Shown in pieces: positions 10,820-23,810 of a stretch of 64,000 bases of DNA (positions within the stretch are counted from its first letter, which is position 1; each line of letters begins with the position of its first letter). Where the stretch lies: contig ARYC01000178.1 of assembly GCA_000711775.1 (NCBI GenBank), forward strand, positions 1-64,000. The letters are read 5' to 3'. Origin of the DNA: Oxytricha trifallax (lineage: Eukaryota; Ciliophora; Spirotrichea; Sporadotrichida; Oxytrichidae). The notes beneath the pieces were generated by a model. The model saw only the letters and a list, made by a program, of their open reading frames with translations. It was not told the origin of the DNA and did no database searches. Position numbers and translations under genes: made by a program.

Positions 10820-13800
10820 TCATTCTGGGAAGGTAATCATATAATCCTCCTAAATTATAACTTTGATTTTCTTAGCTTTGAACAATTAGTTAAGCTATTG
10901 CAATTCCACCTCCAAATTATCGGTAATATTTAGTTTTTGCATTGTTCTTACTGGTTTTAGAGCTAGTACAATCTTTTCTACTATGTTATTTTTCAAATCT
11001 GTACTTGTTAAGTTAACATACTGCAGTTTTGTAGTTTTTAAGTCTCTGAATAAGTTAACATTCTTTGAGTTTCTCATTAACCCACCTAGATTAGTATTCA
11101 CAAACATAATTGTCTCTAGATTTACGCATTCCTTAAAGAATTCATTCAGGTATAGTGCGAATTCCTTGCTTTCACCAAGTCTGCCTCTAATTACTATACT
11201 TTTAATGGCCTCTATAAATCTCTTGCTTTTCTCTACATAAAATACAATGTCAGCAAGTTGTCTTCCTTCACCGATATAGACTACACTTTTTTCCTCTTGG
11301 ATTTCTTTCTTAAATTTCATTTTATTGCCTTTGGAAACTATCAGATATCTCAGAGCTAAACTTGTACCTTTTCTAATCAATTCTTCGAAAAATCTCTAAA
11401 GCTCTATAAACATTTCATTAAATAGTTTGTCTGAAGAAGCTAAGTAAAATTTGAGAGTTTTCACACTACGATTTTTTATGAATATATCTTTTAGAACATG
11501 GAAGCAGGCTGGAGTTAAGTAATTTTCAGAGATATTTAGAAATTTGATTCTTTGATTCTTTTTCACTGACCTCAGTAGAAGTTTGAACTTTTTGGCATCT
11601 TCATTGTCTTAAGATATAGCTGCAGCATGAAACTCTCTTAAAGTTTAATTCTTTTCCAGAGCATTGAAGAAATCTGCTGGTGAACTAAGCATTGACAATA
11701 TATTTGTCATGTTAAGGTTTAGTTTCTCTAAACTTCTTATACTTGATAACACTTTATCTAACTCTTTAATCTTATCCATAAAGGTGCTTCTCTTGAATGA
11801 GAGTTTCTAAAGGCACTCTAATTGGGAAGAATTGTTAATTAATGTTTGAACATCGATATCATATAAATTTAGATTTGTTAATAGTAGCTCTTAAACTCTT
11901 GTATTTTTCAGTAGAGATACTCCAATTAAAATTGTCAAGTCTGAATTCAAGCAATTTTTGTAATTTGACATGTTAAGGATTGATTAAAACTCAATTTCTT
12001 CTTCTATATTAATTTCTTTCTTAAAAAAATGGAATCTGTTTGGAATCTTTAAGAAACCGAGTAGTCTCAAGATTATATTTGGCAGTAAACTTGGTATTCC
12101 CTTTTTGTATTTGTAGTTCTTAGTGTTGTATATATCTTTGCCTTTAGTTTAATAGCAATTGTATGAGTTTACTAAGAAATCTGGACTTATTTCATCATCC
12201 CTGATTTACTGACAATTTAAAGAGTAAAAGTTGATTATATTAGTCTCGCCATCTTGGCCAATTATTTTAGGAAAAGCAATGTCTGCGAATTTATCCAAAT
12301 CTTGCATGTGTAATGGGAAAAATATATTTATCCTCTTTAGTTCTCTATTTCTGTGAAGTAAAGTCTCGAATGATCTAAGGAAAGCAACTGATTAGTCACT
12401 TTCAATATCAGCATCATCAAAAGTACAACTTGTATTTCCTGGTTTTTAATTAAGTTCTACACACTCTAAATTATTTAAGCAACTTAATGAATGAGTAATA
12501 TCTTGAATCATTTTAGGGAAGGATTATCTATCTGAACCTCTTAAATCATTAATCTCAATAATTAGAGTTCTAAGATTCACAAATTTCTGCAAAAACTCAG
12601 TTTCATGAGTCATTCCATAAGCCATTTTCATATCTCTCAAGATAATAGTTTCTAGTTTGTCATTCACAGCTAGAGTATCAAGTAATTACTCTTACTAATT
12701 TCTAACATATGGGCTCACTTTTGGTTTTGTGGGATTAGAGTAAAGCTTTGTTGAATAAACATAAACATCATTAATCATTAAATGCTTGATTTATGAATTG
12801 TTAATCTTATTATACAGTTAGTTGTCATTGTATTATGCCACATTAAATTGAAAATTCTCGAGAGATAAAAACTCAACTTATGACCAGTTATTTAAAATTG
12901 CTTATATTAAAGCACCAATTTCCCTCTTTTTTTATTCATTCTCAGAAAAAGATAAAGTGAATTCTTTCAGGTTCACAAAATCCTTTAATAGATTTTTAAT
13001 TAGATCTGCTTTCAGGTTTATACCTCTTGCATGAAGTGTGTTAATTTTATTGTTTATTCTTAAAAAGAATAAGAATATCATGTGAAACTTCTTAGGTATG
13101 TAACCCAAGTCAAATTTTGATAAGTATTCTCCAAACATTTCATCTTTTACTGTACCTTTCAATGAACTCAATAGTGCTGAGTCAAATGGTTCACAATATT
13201 TAGTGTGCTCTTTAATTACTGATTAAGCAAAATTAGCAACGTTATTATCAAAGTACTTCGCCTATTAATCACCATAATTGTATTAATCCATCTCTTATTA
13301 TCTCACTCTGCTTTTAAAGTCCTCAATCTCAGATAAAATTGGATTAAACTAAATTTTGTTAAGACTCTCTGGTTGAAACAGTAATACTTTAACTACAACA
13401 GCACAAAAAATTGGATCGTAGTAAGAGTAATCAAAATCTTCAATTATTTCACAAATATTGAGTTTTGGGTATTGAGCAAATAAGTAGTCATAAATGGGAA
13501 ATCCATTAAAGGATCTTATATTGTTTAGTCTTGCTTTCACTGACATAATTAAATTTTCAGCTATTTTCAGGCTATCTTCAAAATTAGCATGTTTGTATTA
13601 AACAACTAATGTATTTAGGCAGGTATTATTTGCAAATAATTTGGCAAGAGCACTTGAAAGCTGAAGTGTCATGTTTCTTCGTTCTTTCTCATAAAGATCT
13701 GTGTTAAATATTTTCTTCTTTCTATTACCATGTCTTATGCCAATTTCAAAATGAGAGATGGTATGGTTGGTTGACAGGTCTTCTATGACTCTCACAAATT

Positions 13801-15322
13801 ATTCAAAATTAATTTCGAAAAACTCTGTTGAAAAGTTTATTGGACATAATTTCAATATTTTAAGCGGCCCTGCAATTTAAAATACTTTTTAATTCAAGAT
13901 TGTTTTATTAATCGTAAGCTCTTAAAGTTGTAAAGTTCCCTCAGCTAAAAACTTAGTTTTTTCAGTAAATTTAAATGAATCTCTTAGAGTAAGTTTCCTT
14001 AGATTCTGCCCAATAAAGTAATCCTCAAAATTTTCGATAAAGTTGTTTACATTTAAGAAAGAGTAGCTAGTAAGTAATATGAGTTCAAACTCTTAAAGCA
14101 GCTAGTTGTCTTTCAAAATTCCAGACATTACACTTAATATCGCTTCTCTTTCACGATCATTGTACTCTAGTCTTAGACATTTTATATTAATTCTTCTTCT
14201 ATACTCCATAGAAAGCGGGTCTCTAAAGTATCTGATTAATAGATCTGCTGTACCTACTGAAAATTTACTAAATCTTATGCTTAGTGATGTTAATGATTCA
14301 CAATTAATTACGGATTGCGGGCTTATGTATTTAGGAAATTTTTCATCATCAAATATTCCAACTTTGAGCTTTGTTAAACTATTTAGAGTTGAATTTCCCA
14401 TTAACTTATCATTAAGTGGGTTGAAGATTTTAAAATCTTCACATATAATTTCGACATCAGTAGCATTAGGAAAGTTTTGTACTAGATTTGAAACTTCCCT
14501 ATTCCATTTTAGTAAATCATCAATGCTCTTATTTTCTTTGCAGATATTCTCTACTCTAGGTATCTTGATCTTCACTTTATTACAACTTTCTTGTATATAA
14601 ACATTTAATTGTTAACCTATTTTTCTATTTGTTTTAGCTAAATATGCAACTAATGCATTAGTGTCGATGAAATCAAATACTAGTCTGATTATATTCTCAT
14701 TCATATAATCTAAACTTATCTTGTTTTTGTTTTAAAGCAAATCATTTGGATTAAGTTTAGACTTTTTATATGAATTATCATTTCCTTTTTGTCTTTTGCC
14801 AATAACTTAACCCTTTGCGACTGAGGTTGTAGTACTGCTAGCCATCATTTCCCTATGTGATCGCTTTTTACTTTACCCCTCTTTGCTTTTGAAATTAGAA
14901 TTCATGACTTCCTCATAATTGAAATCAAAGTTATTAAACAGAGGCTTAGGAGCCTCTGTGATTTAGCTTATTCGATCCTCATCGTCATCGTTGATATTAT
15001 AGTGATTGTGATTATTTTCAGGATCTAACTGCATATTATAAGCTTAGTATCCTTTCATGTAACTCTTCTACGAATTATTGATATCTAGCCCACTCATTTC
15101 GTTGTGATTGCCTATCATATTTAGCATGCTATTTTCTTGCTAATAACAGCCTACATTGCTAGATCTGTTGAATTACTGCATCATAGAGTCTTGATCTTGA
15201 AGCATATCTCTGTCTAAATTGTTCATGTCTAATTAGTTCAGGAGCTATTCTGCTTCTTCTTAATAGGGGTTGAATGATTGCTCATTATTTGCCTAATCAC
15301 AATTATAATCTTATGATATCAT
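10820..15322 (-). CDS. F-box-like / leucine-rich-repeat protein, 1,500 aa, uninterrupted
   Basis: ATG at 15,320-15,322, TGA at 10,820-10,822; one frame throughout, exactly 1,501 codons, no intron or IES. The first 200 residues are Asn/Gln/Met-rich and disordered. Then ENIIRLVFDFIDTNALVAYL resembles an F-box helix, followed by a long series of irregular leucine-rich, RNI-like repeats (LNSLTKLKVG, CESLTSLSIR, LQKLSFKR, LEKLNLNM, MQKLNITDN). By analogy with F-box/LRR proteins it could be a ubiquitin-ligase substrate adaptor, but the F-box call is weak. An IES-free 4.5-kb coding MDS is notable beside its neighbours. Confidence 0.85.
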
Positions 15323-15449
15323 TTAAATTTATATTTTAAATTTACAAATAAATTAGTATAATAAAGTTGTAAAGAAATATTTGAAGGATGGATAATTATA
15401 TAAATTTTAAATATTTAACCAAATTAATGAATAAATAAAAGTTACCCCC

Positions 15450-17030
15450 ATGATGAAATATTTATTGAAGAAATTAAATTGTCGAATAATTTGGTTTCAT
15501 TATAGTTATAAAAATTGATATACTCTTCTTGACTTGTTAATTATTTTAATTTCATTTCAGGTACTTGTAGAGTAAGAAAGATCCAGTAAGTATGGCTAAA
15601 CTTCCACTAACTACAAAAATTAAATGATTGATTATTTTTAAAGAATTATTAATTCCTTAATTATAATCCAGTGAGTTTAAGATTCATATTAGATTTTTCA
15701 CTAGGAGTCTGTTTTTCAGAGAGCTCGTCATCCTCTTCAATAATAGTCATATTTTAAAGTATTTCTTATGTCTCATCCAAATCCAATTTTCTAATATGGT
15801 AATTTATTAATTACATACTATTTATTAATAATTTTACTTACTAATTTGAGATTGGTATAGGAGTAAGATAATCTGTTGGCATCTAGCTTCCATTCATTGA
15901 TGAATTCTAAGTTTAGGTCGAGTCCACTAGAGTCTACTTTTAAGTCTTTAACTTCTCAAACTTAATTGCATATTGACATCTTTGAATAAGCTTAAGCACA
16001 TTTGTGTTCTTTTCTTAAACCTATTCAGGAAATTTAGATCTAAATTACTAATAGCATACCTTATCAAGATATTTTAGTGCTGTAAAATTGTTATGGATAG
16101 CAATGTAAACTTTTGCAATTCTTTAGTTGAACTTATCATCTAAATATTGAAAGGGTGTTTTTACGAGCTCATATTTTATCTTCAGATCAAGAGCCTCTTA
16201 GTAATTGTTTTAAGTGTAACAGCACTGAATAGCATTTATCAAGCATTCATAAATGTATAAATAAGATTATAAGAAAGATTTTATGAAATATATATAAAAT
16301 ATTAAGCACCCTTTTTGATATTGTTCAATGTTCTCAATTGAAGCAGATTTTTTAATACCGTTTATAGTTTTATATGAGACTTTACAAAACTCATACTCAT
16401 CGAATGCCTAGATGTAATCAGAGATAGTATTTTTACCTATTTCCAAAGTGTTTTTGCTTTCTCTACTATTATTTGATTTTTATTGTTAGCATCTTTAAGG
16501 AGATTTCTAGCTCTGAGATTTGTCTCCTAAGCCTTAATAAACTTGGGATCATTCTAAAAAAAAAGAGTATTATGAAAAAATTAGCTTACCTATAGCTATT
16601 CAATTTCTTTAACTTTTTTCACTTCTACACTTGATGAATTCTATTTTCCTAGTCCTAAAACTTTACTTTCCTCATCTGATGAGCTAATCCTATCTTTTTT
16701 CTTATTTTTAGCATTATTTTTATTGGTATCAGAACTGTAACATTTGTTTATATCTTTGGTATCGTAATTAAATTAATCCTGGTCATCATCCACAAATCTC
16801 ACTTTTTTGCTTGTTCTTGATGTATTCAAACCATTTGACAATGTCAATTTACCATTTTTACTTTTCTCATCTTTAAATTTCACACTTTCGGAGAGATGCA
16901 TGGAGTTTTATCTGGTTTGCAGGATTGACTTTTTAGGTTTTTACAGGAAATCCGTTGATGTTAAATCCTCTCTTTTACTACTGTTTAAAAACGAAGAAGT
17001 TGAGGGTGATTATGTTAATTTAATTTCCAT
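15450..17030 (-). CDS. TPR-like protein with disordered N-terminus
   Basis: ATG at 17,028-17,030. N-terminal 130 residues are Ser/Lys-rich. Two short introns are clear: a 35-nt one after KEIEQLQ (about 16,557-16,591) and a 29-nt one after KTLWKQ (about 16,409-16,437). The middle region has helical tandem-repeat character typical of TPRs (EALDLKIKYELVKTPFQYLD, KVYIAIHNNFTALKYLDK). A Gln/Ser-rich tail and acidic segment (MTIIEEDDELSEKQTP) follow. The frame stays open past 15,600 and the exact stop was not fixed; the end given is a limit. Function unknown; TPRs usually mediate protein binding. Confidence 0.65.
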
Positions 17031-17246
17031 TAAAATTCTGATTGAAAATATTTTAAAATTACAAGGAAATCTATTGCTGTTTAATTATAACTAGATATTA
17101 AATCCGGCTAAAAGTGACAAAGAAATTATAATTATTCCTATGTTATTAATATTTTTAACACCATTAATAGTTTATGATATTTAGTTGTGCATGAATGTTT
17201 TATAATAATTTGGAATATATGAATTGTAAATTATAATAAATAAAAA

Positions 17247-18536
17247 ATGTTAGTAAACAAGAGTCTAACCTTCCTCAAGAAGAGCATCCACTCCTACAAA
17301 TCCCAACTCCCTACTAATTCTTTCATGACATTAAACTAACCAAATCTCTATAAATCTCAGCTCAATCTTACTAATTAAATGTTAAATAGACCCATTCTAT
17401 CCCCTATGATGCAATAAACTATGTTCATGAGTAGATAATTTTCAAGTTAAGTGGTCGCAGAGTAGTAAAGTGTCACTCCATAACTTAAAATTAAGCGTAA
17501 TACTGCCACTGATGAATTGTAACTATTAGATAGAAAATTACCCAAAACAGCTGCTCCATAGTGCTTTTTCCCTCAAACTATAGTCAAGAAGATTAATTGT
17601 GTTTTTAATATTTAAATAATCGTACACAAATAGCCTAGAAGAAAAACATTAAATACTCAGCAATTAAGTTAAACGCTGCTTGTATGGTTGTTCGTAAGAG
17701 ACATTTGCAAGACGCTTTACAGCAAATTTAAGTCTGTAACAAGAAAGGTGGTCTAAAATTATTCTATATGAGATTTTATTAAAAGTAGAGGAGGAAAAGT
17801 ATTATGAATTATATTTTAATTGGTCCACTTGTTAAATCAGTTCTTGAAGCAGCCAGAGCTAACGCAGTGAAAAAGGGATTATAAGAAGAAAGATTATTTG
17901 TTAAAGAGTGCATAGTAGGCAAGGCTCTTGGTCAAAAGAAAATGGATATCAGAGCTAGAGGTAAATTCCAAATATAATATAATTATTAATTGCATTTTTA
18001 TTTATAATCTAGGCACAAATATAAATATGCTGGAAAATTATCATTTATTAGTCTTTTAATTGAAATACTTATTGTAATCTTACCCTTTTATGTTGTAAGT
18101 CTAATAAGTGATTAATAAATTCGGTATGATCCATGCACCTAAATCCTCAATCAGGATTGTTTTGGAAGAGAAGTAACCAGAGGACTTTTTCAAGTTGCTT
18201 GTTAAGGGTTAATGCCCTGCTTCAATAGGAGAGATGTTCAGAAAGATGCTCTATGTAAACCAAGCAAGTTTTGAATAAGTTAGAAAGTTCTCTTTCATGA
18301 CAACTGCAAAGGGTAGATACTACAGAAAAGTCTAATTCCAAAGACTGTGCCAATTGATCCAAAAAGATTATGCAAAGCAAGGCTCACCTATGTCCTACTA
18401 AAAGATTGAGAGAAATCTATTGGAGAAGGCCAGCAGAGATTACGTTGAGGATTATCAAAACTCTATGGAGAAGAGCATGCTCACATCACATACCGAAAGA
18501 CAAGCACACTTCGAACAAAACTACAAAAAGAAGTGA
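17247..18536 (+). CDS. MRPL22: Mitochondrial large-subunit ribosomal protein uL22m
   Basis: ATG at 17,247, TGA at 18,534-18,536. The uL22 core is plain: SAIKLNAACMVVRKRHLQDA, then VKSVLEAARANAVKKGL and KMDIRARGKFGMIHAP, matching the family pattern of a hydrophobic helix, the KSA/NAxxxG helix and the final RARGR loop. A 35-nt intron at 17,599-17,633 and two IESs (17,754-17,825 and 17,969-18,122) must be removed. The Ser/Gln-rich N-terminal extension fits a mitochondrial presequence and the C-terminus is longer than in bacteria, so I call the mitochondrial rather than cytosolic form. It lines the nascent-chain exit tunnel in known ribosomes. Confidence 0.85.
17754..17825. other. IES, 72 bp, pointer TGGTC
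   Basis: Pointer copies at 17,749-17,753 and 17,821-17,825. Excision joins NKKGG to PLVKSVLEAARA of uL22m, restoring the conserved frame. AT-rich, no GT...AG ends. Confidence 0.9.
17969..18122. other. IES, 154 bp, pointer TAAATTC
   Basis: Pointer copies at 17,962-17,968 and 18,116-18,122. Excision joins RARGKF to GMIHAPKS in frame inside the conserved uL22 loop. Confidence 0.9.
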
Positions 18537-18647
18537 GTAGTCTTTCAAAAAGAGTGCAATAAATTAATTGCTTGTTAGTTAACGAAATTAACTTTATTTA
18601 ACTTTACTAAATTAATCAACTTAAGCATATTACAGTATAAATATTAA

Positions 18648-21199
18648 TCATAAATTAAAAGAGGATCTATGTCCGAATGATTACTGATTCTAAAATAAAT
18701 CATCTTAATCTTCCTATATTGTTGTTAGATTTTCATTCGCATAATAATTGATCTTACTATTATGATTATTCTATAATATTTGATTCCCATTTAGGTTGCT
18801 GTACTACTATGATTTACTTGATCCATCATAAGTGTTAAGTCGCATTGAGTTTATCTAGTACTCCAGATACTCTTAGGTCTATTAAAGTTAATCAGACTGT
18901 AATGTCATTGTCTGCTATAACTACTCTTATTAGGGTGATAGGTAACTCTACATGTTGCTATCGTTTTCTTCATAGTATTGCTATTCGTTATAATCTTCAT
19001 CCTCTATAGCCTCCACTATCTTGTTTATATTCTCATATAAGTTAAACTCCTTGTCCCCATTAATTTAAGTCTCACTTAATAAATTGCTGTCTGAGTATTA
19101 GTTGTATGATTTGAGCTCATCACTAAGCATTTCAAGTCTCTACAAGTACTCTTTAGCATTAGGATTTAAAATTGCATTGCTCTTCGAGGCCTATCTCTAT
19201 CTCTGGGTGGTAACTGTTGATACTGGGATGTTGGTTGAATTACTTCCGTTAATATAGTTATCTAAGTTCGAAAATTTAGGGAAAAGTAAGGCAATTTTCT
19301 GATTTTAATTATGGACTACTGTTGAAGTTGAGTATATTCTTTCTTTTTGAATCCTTTGTGTCTTTCTTTTAATTTATTATGGCTGTATATTACAATTAAT
19401 TTCTGGAAATGGTAACTATTAAGTTTGATCATCATTCATTCACTAAAATTATAAATAAAGCACACAATTTGTCAATTAACTATATCAAAGTTGAGCTTGT
19501 ATTTAAATTTATACGTTATAATTCTTAGTGGGGATGTTATAACTTTAGTTAGCTCTTCCACATCGTTTAGCATGTCTTTAATTTTCTCATTGTTTGTAAT
19601 ATATACTCCCTTGATTAGTTTAACCTGTCCAATTTCATCTACTAACTTCTTATTCCTCTAAACCAAATCCTTTTAATCTAAAACTTCACTTAGAAGTGCA
19701 TATTTATCTTGATAATCTTCTAACAGTTCAATGTTTTCCACTTTCTCTAATGTTTAATTAATCTCAAAATTCTAATCATTAATTAGTTTTTTGTAGTTTA
19801 ACAGGTTGAAATCGTTTTATTGATAGACTTTTGTTAATTTATCAATCGCCTATTACTTAATCATTTATATCATGCGAGCTAGTTTATCAAAGCAGTCATT
19901 AATAGAGTTTAATTGTATTTATTTTAAGTTGTTTGATTCATCTTAAAGTCGTTTAAGGTCTTCAGTTGAGCTTTGGCATTAAAACTTCAATCGCTAAAAT
20001 TGATTTTTTATATCCTTGAGTCTATCATTAATAAAATATTTAAAAATACGATATACCTATAAAAAAATATGTAATCATAAGTTGATATAATTTTTGCAAA
20101 GGGATTTTATTGCTTAATTTATATAGCACAGTAGACGCATAAATGTTGTTAAGTATCAGAGTCAATAAATTTGATATCCTCTTTTAGATGTAATTTGCAT
20201 TTTTCTGATTGAATAGTGTCAATTTATAAATTATCTGTCTTTGATATATTTTTCACATTCAATGTTTGTGTCCCACATTCATAATATTATAAAATATGAT
20301 ATTTAATTATATTAAAGCTAATGTTTGTAACAATTTTATATATTCACAGCTTTATTTCTATTTATAGGCCAGTTAACGCTCCCTTTCTGCAATGAAGTTT
20401 CAATGAAATTAATCCTTAAATTGTTGTTAGAAATCTATAGTATGCTAATAAATTTCTTATTCTTAATTTTATGTGTTATCAATAAGACTATCTTATGAGC
20501 TGTTATTCAAGCTAATTTTCTATGTCATTATTTGACTTCCATTAAAATTATTTACTTAATCTTAATCCATTTAACAACCACAGTCTTATTAATGCTCGTT
20601 GTATATAATTGATCCATTTCTGAGACCATCTGCAACTCCAATCGTTTTCTGAGTTTAATAATGAGTTGAAACTTTGTTGTTAATATTGAATGCGCCATCT
20701 AAGGTCTTATTCAACTGAGTTTTCAAATTATAAAGTGTGTTGTCATTGTTGTTTGTGAATGAAATATCTTAATCTTATTCACCGTTAGTATTTAAATTGT
20801 CCTGCTCATTTTCAATTAACTAAGAATAAAACCCCTTAAGATATATTACTATAAGAAAACTAGATTTAATTAAGTAAATTTAGTTTAAACTTTGTTAGAT
20901 ATTATTATTTTTTTTACTTCAAGTCACTTTAAACTTAATTAACATCTGATCAACTTTCATTCTATGATCTCATATCATAACATATAATAAAAATAATTTA
21001 TCTAAACTTTTATTTATATTTTATCATTATCTATTAAAAGTATAGGTATATGCAAGAATGGCTCTGCTTTTTTAATTGAAAATTCTTGTATTGTAAAATG
21101 ATTGCATATTTTACCTTGATTTTTAAGCTGTAGTTTGATATGAGTTATATGACTGCATGCTCTTCCCTCTTTGTCTTGAATGAGTTTCATATTTATCAT
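18648..21199 (-). CDS. Coiled-coil protein with PAM2-like motif, broken into several MDSs
   Basis: Terminal TGA at 18,648-18,650. The last MDS (about 19,440-18,648) is Gln-rich and holds AILNPNAKEYLQRL, close to the PAM2 consensus (LNPNAxEF) that binds the MLLE domain of poly(A)-binding protein. Upstream, 20,040-19,490 is a long coiled coil (DRLKDIKNQFQRLKF, KLVDEIGQVKLIKGVY). Further upstream 20,290-20,070 has CKLH and CVYCA, a possible B-box-type zinc ligand set, and 20,850-20,390 is Asn/Gln-rich. A segment at 21,199-21,014 (CSHITHIKLQLKNQGKIC) may be the N-terminus. Junctions between these blocks were not resolved; that they form one gene is inference from order, strand and spacing. Confidence 0.5.
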
Positions 21200-21680
21200 T
21201 TAATGTATATTTACAATCTTAGGGCTTTATTATGCTATAATCCTTGGCTATTGTAGTATTGTTACTATTTGCTCGAATTTATTGAAGTTATTTCTATCTC
21301 TAGCTTATTTATTACTGCAAATGTGAATTATCAAAGATTCTTTTAGGATTCACATCTGCTTAATCAATCAAGTTTTATTTTAGTATTTTGTTATTTTAGT
21401 GATGAAGATTATAGGAATTAGGGTTTATTTTAGCGTTTTAAATATGAGATTGGTAAAATTAAATTGTCCCGTTTTGGATTTCATTAGTGGAAGATGAGGG
21501 ACTTAGGTATTTTTCATCAAATATGTCATTTTATTGTTAGCTATCATTTCGTGATAATTTAGAGCTATAGATTGTACCCAAATATTATATAAAGGAAATA
21601 AAATTCAACGAAATTCATAATAATATATTTATAATTTAAAATAATAATAAAATTTAAGTACAAAATCAAATATAATTTAA

Positions 21681-22766
21681 ATGGAATCTTTCAATAAATA
21701 AAGTCAATCATAAAACATTGATTTAATTCTAGACAAAGCTTATGGTTGTATCATGGGTGCGTTGCTTGGTGATGCAAGTGGGACATATCTAGAATTTTCA
21801 TCAAAATTGATTGATGATAAATCAGTAAAACTATCTATGTCGATGCCGGGAGGTGGACCACATAAAACTGCACCAGGATAAATTTCTGATGATGGTGAGC
21901 TGACGATATCTTTGTTAAATGGATTGATAAAATCAACTAAATCACCTGATTTACCAGGATCAGGAATGTTAAACCTCAAGGAACATGTTCGAATGTATGG
22001 TAAATGGATATAGAGCAAGCCATTCGATATAGGAGCTACAATTAGAGCTTCATTTTTCAAGTGTGATATCAATAATCCTAATCCTGAAAGAGTCATAAAA
22101 TCAGCTACAAAAGGGAAGTCAGCAACATCTTAGAGTAACGGTTCTTTAATGCGCATTACACCCTTAGCTGTATGGTGCAGAAATCTCATTGATGAAGATG
22201 TAATCAAAGCTGCTAAATTAGATACTAGTCTTAGTCATTCAAACATAGTGGCTTAAGAAGCTAGTGCTTTGTATTGTTTAGCTATTAAAAGGATCTTTCA
22301 AAATGTAAGCAATAGGCAAGATATATACTAAGAAATTAAACAAATAGCAAAGTCAACTTGTTCAAATGACATCTAAAGTTGGTTTGAATTGATTGATATT
22401 TTCTAAAAAGAATCCTTTCCTCCTACTGATTTTTCAGTTAAGAAAGCTGGAGGCTGGCTTCGACACGCTTTTGTACTTTCCTTTTATTTTCTAAAAAATG
22501 ACTATAACTATCATGATGCGATTAGGCAAACTTTGCTATTGGGAGGAGACACAGATACAAATGCTTGTATAGCAGGTGGTATGATTGGATGTATTGAGGG
22601 ATTTAGTAAATTACCTTAGGATTCAATTGAAAAAGTTTTAAATTGTGATATTAGTAAGGGATCATAAAGTAAGAGGCCATTATTTTTACAGACAAAAAAT
22701 TAATTACTCAACAAAATATAGCAACTTGTAACAATATCACCTTCTTAACTTTAAGTTATCATGTGA
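21681..22766 (+). CDS. ADP-ribosylglycohydrolase family protein
   Basis: ATG at 21,681, TGA at 22,764-22,766; a single frame of 361 codons, no intron or IES. The DraG/ARH fold is shown by GCIMGALLGDASG near the N-terminus, the metal-binding SDDGELTISLLNGL (about residues 73-86), MRITPLAVWCRN, and the C-terminal GGDTDTNACIAGGMIG that supplies further magnesium ligands. All signature Asp residues are present, so activity is plausible. Family members remove ADP-ribose from proteins or related conjugates; the substrate cannot be told from sequence alone. Length is usual for the family. Confidence 0.9.
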
Positions 22767-22913
22767 AAATAGAAATGTCGAATTTTTATTAAAATACTGT
22801 TTTTCTACTAATTTTTTATATCAAAATACTTTTTTTGAGGTAAAATGCAGATATAAGTACCAAATTGTTAAAATATAAATAATTCTAAATTTTAGTTTAT
22901 CTTAGATCAAAAG

Positions 22914-23320
22914 ATGGGAGGCTGCGACGATTTACAAAGCAAAACTGTCAAGAAAGTTGAGAAACCACTTCACTTGATTTTGTTCATTATTGATAAAATA
23001 AGCATGTTTATGATTTCACAATATTTTCAATCTATTCTATAGAATGTTAAATTTATGTTAATATCAACATTTTCTTCCCTGGTCTTGGAACATGCATTAG
23101 TGCCTGCGTTAACAAAGGGGGCAGTTTCAGCTTAGAGACTCTTGTGGTTGGACTTCTTCAAATGTTCTTATGTTGGCTCTTCATTCAACACAATTTTTAC
23201 ACACTATATTCAATAGTTGTTTATCTTAAGTATTCATATTATAGTCATGGAAAATTATTTCTGATTGGGTGGATCTGGAGCATCTGGTGGGGATATCTTA
23301 TCTACAAAAAATCAGACTGA
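22914..23320 (+). CDS. Small SPEC3/Stum-like membrane protein
   Basis: ATG at 22,914, TGA at 23,318-23,320. With two IESs removed (22,991-23,064, pointer TAT; 23,186-23,266, pointer ATT) it reads as about 83 residues: a charged N-terminus, a first membrane segment with LFIINIFFPGLGTCIS, a second with LVVGLLQMFLCWLFIGWIWS, and a short polar tail. The NxFFPGLGT motif and GWIWSIWWG are typical of the SPEC3/Stum family of two-pass membrane proteins. Role in ciliates unknown. The joined frame reproduces the family pattern better than the unspliced reading. Confidence 0.7.
22991..23064. other. IES, 74 bp, pointer TAT
   Basis: Pointer copies at 22,988-22,990 and 23,062-23,064; excision gives LFIINIFFPGLGT. 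Three-base pointer, so support rests on the conserved motif. Confidence 0.65.
23186..23266. other. IES, 81 bp, pointer ATT, length a multiple of three
   Basis: Pointer copies at 23,183-23,185 and 23,264-23,266; excision gives CWLFIGWIWSIWWG. It holds no TGA in frame, so retention would not stop translation; an unspliced reading is therefore possible but breaks the family motif. Confidence 0.6.
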
Positions 23321-23810
23321 GGACTGACTCATTTATTAAACTTAAACTTAGAAAATATGAGATTATAACTATAAAGTAAAGCATGCGTGCCTAACAATTG
23401 CTTTCTCTATTGGAAATAGATTTATGGATTTATTCTAGAAACTTATAAAAGTAATTTACTCAAAAATCTTAAAATAAATTTCACAGTTATTATACCTTAT
23501 CCAGTAAATCTAATTGACTACAAAGATATCCTTTTTATTTCTTCTAATTTAGGTTATGAGTAAATTAAATTTTATTTTTATCTTAACTTATTTTATTCTT
23601 TAAGTTCACTCTATCGTGCTAAAATACTAAATTATCGATTGCAATCATAATAATCAATGATATTTACTTTTATGGATTAGATATATACAAATTCAGTTTA
23701 AATATAGTTATAATAAATCAAGAAATCAATTAATTAACGCAAATGTTACAATTCGAATTTATTTCACTTAGTTTTATTATTTACTTGATTTTGAATTTCT
23801 TAGCTTTAAT
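23321..23810. other. AT-rich intergenic DNA
   Basis: Lies between two convergent genes; no coding or structured signal seen. Confidence 0.6.

Noticed and set aside
21740-22096. Long minus-strand open frame
   Set aside because: It is the antisense shadow of the ADP-ribosylglycohydrolase gene, whose conserved motifs lie on the plus strand.
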